In this document: piece after piece, positions 39,741-64,000 of the stretch
Position numbering within the stretch: position 1 is the stretch's first letter
How the letters are laid out: each line of letters opens with the position of its first letter
Source: Dysidea avara
Taxonomy: Eukaryota > Porifera > Demospongiae > Dictyoceratida > Dysideidae
Reading direction: 5' to 3'
DNA length: 64,000 bases
Assembly (NCBI RefSeq): GCF_963678975.1
Contig: NC_089280.1
Span: 1,392,501-1,456,500 of the forward strand
Translations under genes and position numbers: made by a program
The notes under the pieces: generated by a model
Databases searched by the model: none
What the model saw: only the letters and a program-made list of their open reading frames with translations
What the model was told of the DNA's origin: nothing

Positions 39741-40082
39741 TACAGTATGGTTGTACTGTATATTAGGGATCATGCAGTTTTGGGATTTCTTGCCCAAAAA
39801 TATCACCCTAAAACCAGCCTCAAATTTCCTTCATAACAGCTTAGCAGTATTGGTTAGGTATAGCCAAGCCCAAAAATGCCTTCAGAGTGTCCCCTAACCC
39901 TTCCAACAAGCTGCTACAGAATTTCTATTTAACATTTAATAGAATTTTATTCTGACTAACTAACTGATGCCTTCAGCCAAGCATAACTCAACAATGGATA
40001 AGGCTATGGGCTTGATTTTTTCACTGTTCGACGTCGCTTTGTCCTGAGACATGGCTTTTCGCCAACCGCAGTACGTACAATG

Positions 40083-40573
40083 CAGCATTGAAACCAGGTC
40101 CCCGGATGACCCACTGACCTGGATTTGACCCGGATTAATTAAAGCCCAGGCATGCGATAAGAGCTATGTTTCGGCTAGTCTCGAGCGAGCGAACGAGACT
40201 ACGTTTTGAGCGTTCGATTCGTGTTGAGTAAATATTGCAACTTCAGCCTAGCTGTAGGTTGAAGACCAAAAAAAAAAACGTCATCACTTACTGACAATAG
40301 CTACCCCTCACCATAGATACCCTCAGTTTCGTGCTACATACTGCACTTACTAATAAATGGGCGTAGCTGAGCGTATGTTGGTAAGGCGATAAGTGGGCGT
40401 GGCTCACGAAAGAGCTACGCGATAGCGTTTATAAGTTTTCACGTCGTCAAACGAACAATTTAGTTTCTCACGTGATCCAATCCGGGTCAGTCCCGGATAA
40501 TTTGTAAACCGGGTCGGACCCGGATGACCCGGAGAAAATGTGACCCAGTTGACCCGACCCGGTTTCAACGCTG
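40083..40573. mobile_element. hAT-type MITE (TSD GTACAATG)
   Basis: GTACAATG at 40075-40082 and 40574-40581. Ends CAGCATTGAAACCAGGTC and GACCCGGTTTCAACGCTG. The interior is rich in GACCCGG words. 491 bp, no transposase. Confidence 0.85.
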
Positions 40574-40688
40574 GTACAATGCACGTATCTGGACTTACCT
40601 TTGTGTTCCAGTTCTTTCGCTGACAACACAAGGTGTTGATTTGTGATAGCGCGATGCGGCTTCCCTCTGGCTATGTCATGCCATAGAC

Positions 40689-40973
40689 TAGTCTGGCGCC
40701 ACCCGCCCCTTCGCAAAAAGTAAGGGTCTGGTGAAATACAAATACCTAATCATTTCAAAAGGAATTCAATTAGACAGCGTACGTATTGTTTGTTACGTCA
40801 GATGATTGCACTTCAATTCAAACAAAAGCATTGTGTTGCCAAGGCGATTTCTGTGTGAACGTCATTGGCATGCACTAATTGGCTAGCGCCGAATCTGGGC
40901 GCTAGAAATGATTTAGTATCTGTATTTCACCAGACCCTTACTTTATGCGAAGGGGCGGGCGGCGCCAGACTAG
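40689..40973. mobile_element. hAT-type MITE (TSD CCATAGAC)
   Basis: CCATAGAC at 40681-40688 and 40974-40981. TAGTCTGGCGCCACCCGCCC is the inverse of GGGCGGGCGGCGCCAGACTA. The terminal repeats reach about 55 bp, to GTCTGGTGAAATACAAATAC / GTATCTGTATTTCACCAGAC-like sequence. 285 bp. Confidence 0.85.
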
Positions 40974-40989
40974 CCATAGACTAGATATG

Positions 40990-41865
40990 CAGTGGCGTAG
41001 CCAAACCCGGGCAAGCCAGGGCATTGCCCGGGCATCAGACTTCTTTGCCCCACCATCAGCTCCTAGAGTAATTATAAAGACGTGGGCTGGATAGCTTGAG
41101 ATTTTGTTAAAGTTACTTAACTAGTCACTGTACAAAATAAGTATAGCACAACTTATACAACACTCACCGTGCCATTTTCGCCGATGGTTTCCTTCTTTTT
41201 GGCTAAACAGAGATGGGGTTATCCAAGGGATTTTCCCTACGAGTAACTTGATTGTGCACAAATAGAGGAGGCAATAAATAGAAGCAAGATCACGTGATTA
41301 CAAAAAACCCGCGCAGCATTGTGGCAGGGAGTGAAGGACAAAGAATTGGTTTCACTATAGTGGGCTGGACGGTTTACATTTGGATTAAGTGATCACGGTA
41401 GCTATTGGTGCGGTCAAAACTCGGGAGGCAAAGCAGTCTAGAGGTATTTGTGAAATTAGCACCCATCTATCCGTGTGGATACTGCTCAGTTCAAACGGTA
41501 TGGAGTACTTGTTCAGTCAGCAATTCTTTTCTTTCCACTTTTCTAGGCTAACAACTGTAGTGGCAGAGCATAGTCATCACGTGATAGAGCGCCTCGTGCT
41601 TTAATTCAAGAATCTTTGTAGTCTAGTATTAAGGCACATGTAGCTAGATGTATGTAATATGTTAGAAGGCCAATAGCTAGCTAGGCGTTCGCTTCTATTA
41701 GGTTGATATTAGTCATCTTGCATACAGTAGTGTAGGATGATACATAATGCATTTTAAAAATGTTATATTGATGTCCATATGAAGATGGGCATGTGTATGT
41801 GTGCTACATAGGAAATGGCTTGCCCACCCATTGCCCAGGCATGGCGAAAAGTCTGGCTACACCAC
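40990..41865. mobile_element. hAT-type element (TSD TAGATATG)
   Basis: TAGATATG at 40982-40989 and 41866-41873. The left end CAGTGGCGTAGCCAAACCCG and right end GTCTGGCTACACCAC are inverted, followed inside by GGGCATTGCCCGGGCA / TTGCCCAGGCATGG. The interior matches 14056-14660. It landed within a few bases of the 40689-40973 element's edge. Confidence 0.8.
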
Positions 41866-42131
41866 TAGATATGTGGTAGCTATACTATCTATGGTCAAGC
41901 TTTTCGCCCGCATTTTCCGTAGCGACTAGATTCATTGTTTCTTGTACTAGTCTTTGTTTGTAATGCTGTGTAACAAGCGGAGCATGGCTACAAATGAAGC
42001 ATAATGGCCACCTCACTTTTCAGTGCGTAATTGATTATTAGGGCGTGCACAAAAATTATTTTACCATTCTTTCTTTTAATGTGGAACACGTAGATTCAGT
42101 AGTCATAATTGTGTTATTTAAAAAGTAAACA

Positions 42132-42446
42132 AACAAGTAGAAGGAATAATTAGGGAAATTTTAAGCTGGATTAGTGATCAAAACACAAAAAAACCAGGGA
42201 AACAAGGAAACAGCTGAAAGTAGTGAAACAAGGGAGGTTGCCTATACCTGCAGATATTCTACTGGACATGTAATCCCTAATTCAGTCATGGAAGAGTAAG
42301 GATTAGATAACCACTAGTGTATCTGCAGGTATAGGCAACCTCCCTTGTTCCACTACTTTCAGCTGTTTCTGTGTTTCCCTGCTTTGTTTGGTTATTGATC
42401 ACTAATCCAGCTTAAAATCCCCCAAAATTTTTTCCTTCTACTAGTA
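42132..42446. mobile_element. Near-palindromic MITE
   Basis: The arms of about 120 bases are inverted copies: TTTTAAGCTGGATTAGTGAT / ATCACTAATCCAGCTTAAAA and AGGGAGGTTGCCTATACCTG / CAGGTATAGGCAACCTCCCT. The ends near TAGAAGGAATAATT / TTTTTTCCTTCTA are less exact. A partial relative (GCAGGTATAGATGACCTCTC) lies near 59353. Confidence 0.7.
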
Positions 42447-42479
42447 GGTATATATACACACTATGGGAGTGATCAATTA

Positions 42480-43249
42480 GGGGGTGTAACTCCAAGTAAA
42501 CCAATAAACAGCAATGTGAATAGCTCTGCACAATCCTACAGACAGTAGCACTTGATTCCAAAAAGCTCCTAGCATGGTTCATGAAAGAAGCTGGTTTGCT
42601 GCAAGACTAGACTGCTATAGCGTGTACATACAAAAGATAATCAATTTGTGCCACACAATCTAGTCCGATCTTCTATAAAGCTGGACAGAAAAGTGACCCG
42701 ACCTGGTTTCAAACCTGTTTCAGATCTTTATATTCAAAATTCAAACCATATGAACCATGAACTGAAAGAAATACTGTTATGTTTATTTCTATAACAGAAT
42801 TGTCATTATGTGTTTGGTCACATACAAACCAAATCACCATACACTACACTACACACTTACCAATTGCAGTTGTATAGGCTAAGAACATGAAGAGTTTTTG
42901 ATGGTTCCCAAAGATCATTGGTTTCATCATAGCTCTAGCTAACTTGCCCTCCACCTCCCTCCTGCCAGCTGGTTGTGTTGATGTGGAGTAACCTGTTACC
43001 ATAACCACATGAACATGTTACCATGACTACACCAATGTGTTAACATGGCTATCTAATGTGATACATTGTATAACCTGTTAATCAGGACTCTTGAAAATAA
43101 GGAAACTACAAAATCTGGACACTTAGTAATGGTCCCGTATTATCCCTTAGTATGTAAACTGACCTGGAAAATTAGTGCACTTTGATAATCAGAACACTTT
43201 TGGTCACTCCCAATGTGTTCTTAATACAAAGGTTAGCCAAAAATTTAAT
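42480..43249. other. Intergenic, possible MITE end
   Basis: AACCTGTTAATCAGGACTC at about 43074 resembles the pogo/mariner-like end seen at 63747 and 50581 (CAGTGGAACCT...). The rest is unassigned. Confidence 0.4.
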
Positions 43250-43700
43250 GATGTTCACTTGTATAGTTATATCCTGTTACGAGGGTGATATCATAGTTCT
43301 TACATGAGTACAAGGTGGAGCTGAGGATGAGTGTAATAACAATGACATCATCTGAGTATAACTATTTTATATCCCAGTGTGTGGGAGTTATGTAAGGTCT
43401 TGTTTGAATTCCTATCAGTGTGCTCATGACTTAGTAGCTACTAGAGAAACACTATACATATACAAGCTATAAAGCAGCACTTTCCAAGTATACTTTGTCA
43501 CTGTTCAAGTTTAGGGATTGTAGAGTGGTGTCACATGGCATGCAAGGAGTATTAGTCCGAGGAGCCAGAGGTTATCAGTTGGTTCTTCACCGTAGTGACT
43601 GCTGGGACTGATCATCATAGCAAAATTGACACAGACTGTTTCTTGGTATTTGTTTAAACCATTGTATTGGTATAGTGTCACTGTGTAAAGGATTAACACA
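43250..43700 (-). mobile_element. Repeat family D copy 2 (inverted)
   Basis: GTTATATCCTGTTACGAGGG, GAGTGTAATAACAATGACAT and (reverse) CAGCAGTCACTACGGTGAAG match 31965-32800 in inverse order. Confidence 0.5.
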
Positions 43701-43759
43701 TTTTATTGGAAGATTTGCAAGTGTAAGTATTGTACTGGTGTGTTGTTTATGATAACATT

Positions 43760-44200
43760 TCAATATTTGTGACCCAGTCTGGGAAAACTGGTCTTATCAC
43801 CCATGTCAGCAGATTTGATTTTTTGCCAAGAACACAAGCCACTATCAAATTTCACAATCAAAATGTTAGACTTGAGTGGTCTGCCTTTGCTGGCTGCTTT
43901 TCCCAAGCCCAGTGGTGATCCGTACGTACGGTGTGGGGCCTTACTGGAGCTCTGGTCAGCCTGCTGGGGATAGCTGTATGTGGCTGAACAGCTCCATGGT
44001 GTTGAATAAAGACCTGTGCTATACATTTCCTTTCATTTTAGCCAGCGTTGAGACCTGAATGGCCCATAACTTGGCCTAATTTATCCCTATGCCTTCCCTT
44101 TCAAGTTTTAAACAGCCTCTTGCCTTCCTTCCGGGCCCCCACCTCCCTCCCTTTTGGAGCTCATTTTATACAGACAACCACCGTTTAATAAAAACTATCT
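43760..44200. repeat. Probable dispersed repeat, type unknown
   Basis: GTGACCCAGTCTGGGAAAAC to TTTATACAGACAACCACCG differs in composition from its surroundings (more G+C) and interrupts repeat D. It has no inverted ends that I can see. Called from context only. Confidence 0.35.
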
Positions 44201-44384
44201 AAAATGGTGGGAAACTTAGCTGTTGGCTACTTACACAGTGGATGCTCTGGAAGGTAAGGAAATGGTGTAAAAAAATTGTACACATAGCTTCAACCATTGG
44301 AGAGCTACAACACACTAAATACTTAAAACCAGCATTATACTTTTAAATAGGCGATAAGAAAAGAAAATGTCATGAACCAGTCTG

Positions 44385-44475
44385 AGTAACAGGGTGATAA
44401 GTTGGTTATCACTGGGTGATATAACTTATTCCAGAGGTGCTTTGTCTAGCTGTATAGTAGTTATCACCTAGACAC
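44385..44475 (-). repeat. Detached piece of repeat D
   Basis: AACAGGGTGATAAGTTGGTTATCACTGGGTGATATA and AGCTGTATAGTAGTTATCACC are the inverse of 32024-32105. Confidence 0.55.
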
Positions 44476-45182
44476 TAACAAGCACTTGGTATTGAGTTAA
44501 TAATATTAACTGATAATGTTATTATCTCTTGCTAAAAATGACAAGATATTTCCTGATATTTGTGGTCAAATCCACACACATACATGTGTGCATGTATGCA
44601 CACATGCTAACCAATTGGCTATGCTGCCTCAGGTAAGCACAGACACACAGACACACGCAACTACACTATACAGAGTGTGGAAGTTTGTACTATTGGTACA
44701 TCATGCTCATCCACCTACTGTATAGGAAAATGTGATGTCACTTGTACTATACAGCAATCAAGACATGTTTGGCACTGTACATTACCAGTAAACCTAAACA
44801 AGTTGTTAAAGTAGCATCTCTGGTTTCAGTTGGCTAGGACTGGGCTTTTATTTGAGCATGTAATACATAGTCAATGTGTAGAGGTGATTTGTCTCTACTG
44901 CTGTACTGCTAACAGTTTAACCTCGAGTTTAACAGTCAAGTATGAATGATATGTTCGATTCAGGGTCATCTGCCAGATCGAAGTTTGGCACAAAGTTAAC
45001 CAAGTAACAATAACGTGCACAAAGAATTACAGTAAACACAAACTAACCGTACTGTACGTTTAATTGGTTAACGAAGCGCCTCAACATTTTTCAACCGTCT
45101 TTCTGCTGCGCTTTATTTGGAGTACGTGGCTCACATGTGAATAGCGAACTAATGTAAACATCAACGATTCTGAGGTGTGGAA
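44476..45182 (+). promoter_or_regulatory. Upstream region of the RABL6-like gene
   Basis: Holds a short CA-rich stretch at 44570-44660. The last 180 bases before ATG 45183 are presumably 5' UTR and core promoter, and no TATA box is clear. No other gene is seen. Confidence 0.35.
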
Positions 45183-62728
<17,546 letters not shown>

Positions 62729-62859
62729 GCAGTTATATCAGGAAGTGTCATTTTCGTATTACACTGTTAACAGTTAATGTTGCACTGGTAGACTGGTGAT
62801 GCTACTGAAGAGGTGTGGTGTTTGTCTTTAGACACAGTTGACCATCTGTGTTCATTCAG

Positions 62860-63049
62860 CTAACAAGATGGCAATGGCTTCAGCTTACAACAACTTTGGT
62901 GTACTAGTGAAGATGCTGGGTAAGAAGGGACTACAATGTGTGCAGCAAACTGGCAATATGGTTGGTATGGAGATAGTGACATCACAACTTTGGAAAGCTA
63001 TCATTTATTATGGTGAGCACTTGTTCTTGGTGGAACAGCTTTATGACAG
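62860..63049 (+). CDS. TPR protein, first visible exon
   Basis: Acceptor GTTCATTCAG, then (x)NKMAMASAYNNFGVLVKML and later QLWKAIIYYGEHLFLVEQLY, DR. NKxxMAxAYNNFG is the typical start of a tetratricopeptide helix pair. It ends two bases into Arg before donor GTGGGT. No start codon is assured; upstream exons must lie further 5' or the copy is a fragment. It is only 130 bases past the RABL6 stop. Confidence 0.6.
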
Positions 63050-63098
63050 GTGGGTGTGGCTCTGTAATGAGTGTGGCTAATCATGTGATACACAACAG

Positions 63099-63186
63099 GC
63101 CCAAACAGAGTGCAGCGTTTGCTTACTTGGGTGGTTGTCATGATATGTTAATGGAATATCCATTAGCTGTACACTACCATTACCAG
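63099..63186 (+). CDS. TPR protein, second visible exon
   Basis: Completes Arg, then PKQSAAFAYLGGCHDMLMEY and PLAVHYHYQ, a TPR helix pair (A-x-x-x-LG...Y..A). Short introns of 49 and 51 bases flank it. Donor GTACCT. Confidence 0.65.
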
Positions 63187-63237
63187 GTACCTGTCTGTCT
63201 GTCAGTGTGTACATGCTATAGTTTCCATCTGTTACAG

Positions 63238-63357
63238 CAGCTAATAGTGGCACAAGAGTTACGAGATTATCGTGGGGAGTCTAGAGCTTTGTGTAATGTT
63301 GGTAACTGTTTAAGAGCACAAGGACAACTAGAAGAAGCATACCCTTACTACCTTAAG
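63238..63357 (+). CDS. TPR protein, third visible exon
   Basis: QLIVAQELRDYRGESRALCN then VGNCLRAQGQLEEAYPYYLK: an almost canonical TPR (A-x-x-x-(L/V)GN...G..EEA...Y). Related repeats occur in LGN/GPSM, rapsyn and TTC28-type scaffolds; I cannot choose among them. Donor GTTTGA is weak. The gene continues past the window. Confidence 0.65.
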
Positions 63358-63439
63358 GTTTGAGAAGTGAAATACTAGTTGATTGTAAAGAGCAGATAAA
63401 ACTGTGTGGCTGCTTCGACACAAGTTTTAGGTACAGTGG

Positions 63440-63746
63440 CAATGGCGGATCCAGGATGGGGCATTTGGGGCAAATGCCCCCCCCCCCCCCCTTCAAGAAA
63501 TTGCATACAAGATCGAGATACTCTAATAGAGCAGTCGATTACTCTAATAAAGCAGTCACAATGTTCATGAGGCAGTGTAGCTTACCTATGAAGCTATAAA
63601 TAGGATTTTATTTTACATAACAAATGTGATATATTTGGTAAAAGATAACTAGCTATTATTGTTGTCACCTTTTTTTTCATTTGTCTTCAACTGTTTTTCA
63701 GCAAGGTGCCCCCCCCCCCCCCTTCCAAACTCTGGATCCGCCCCTG
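63440..63746. mobile_element. hAT-like MITE with C homopolymers
   Basis: CAATGGCGGATCCAGGATGG and (reverse) CAGGGGCGGATCCAGAGTTT are inverted ends, each followed inside by a run of about 15 C. AGTGG borders both sides. Contains two reversed boxes at 63507-63555. In the TPR-gene intron. Confidence 0.7.
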
Positions 63747-64000
63747 AGTGGAACCTGTTAATCAGGACACTTGAAAATGAGAACACTGTATGAGTGACTG
63801 GGATCTTCAAAAACAAATATCGATACTTTTTTGGCACATTATCTCAATAACTACTAATATGCCACTTTGACACCTCAGATCAAAGGAAACCACAGGATTA
63901 TATATATCACATATTGCCCTGACCACAACTGCCTTTGAGGCTGAGGCATTACAAAGTGTTAGTTCTCTTTGATTACTTATATAGAGCTGCTTAAAGTTTT
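63747..64000. other. Pogo-like end and unassigned sequence
   Basis: AGTGGAACCTGTTAATCAGG then ACACTTGAAAATGAGAACAC resembles the element end near 43074, and fits CAGTGGAACCT-type mariner/pogo ends. No further TPR exon is recognised before the window ends. Confidence 0.35.

Larger units (their letters stand above)
39741..42060 (-). mobile_element. Repeat family B copy 4, split by three insertions
   Basis: The original repeat is 39741-40082, 40574-40688, 40974-40989 and 41866-42060. Removing the three inserts with one copy of each target duplication restores the order of copies 1 and 2, including GGCTTCCCTCTGG and GTAATGCTGTGTAACAAG. The exon-like part (CACAAAGGTAAGTCC on the minus strand) keeps the donor, though the protein has drifted. 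Confidence 0.7.

Overview
The window is animal nuclear DNA, most likely from a demosponge (an Amphimedon-like haplosclerid is my best guess). The evidence is AT-rich sequence, split genes with GT-AG introns, a RABL6 orthologue, a tyrosine-kinase-like kinase joined to Kelch repeats, and very many short inverted-repeat transposons of the piggyBac, hAT and mariner/pogo type. Nothing bacterial is present (no operons, CRISPR array or rRNA). The species is an inference. Most single-frame open reading frames are noise, and the real genes are chains of short exons that I assembled by splice phase.

Layout. 1-1.1 kb: two candidate terminal exons of a Gln-rich protein (+). 1.1-21 kb: no convincing gene but a dense set of transposons: piggyBac-type elements with TTAA duplications, a 1.5-kb foldback element with ~640-bp arms, a decayed LINE and several other inverted-repeat elements. 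21.5-21.7 kb: two candidate last exons of an unknown + strand gene. 21.8-37.3 kb: a minus-strand gene of six exons (2367 nt of CDS, 788 aa, all junctions in phase) for protein kinase - coiled coil - Kelch. Its largest intron holds a ~123-bp satellite with two transposons inserted at base-pair-clean sites. 37.3-45.2 kb: transposon-rich, including an older repeat split by three hAT-type insertions, each with an 8-bp target duplication. 45.2-62.7 kb: the RABL6-like gene (+), at least 15 exons found, about 620 aa. Its introns hold a 1010-bp pure GT tract, opposed CA and GT tracts around exons 4-5, a minisatellite that runs into a splice acceptor, and three decayed transposon genes. 62.8-63.4 kb: exons of a TPR-repeat protein (+), continuing beyond the window.

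How the genes work: RABL6 is an atypical Ras/Rab-like GTPase. The kinase-Kelch protein looks like a cytosolic signalling protein with a dimerising coiled coil and a binding beta-propeller. The TPR protein is a probable scaffold. Nothing in the sequence shows that they act together.

The most unusual non-gene signal is a ~20-nt box with the palindromic core CTCTATTAGAG. It occurs in about 16 satellite units and about 20 further places, inside transposons with unrelated termini and just 3' of tRNA-like SINE heads. Other strong points are a conserved exon plus splice donor in a dispersed repeat, and a P2X7-type C-terminal zinc domain lying tail to tail with a decayed transposase.
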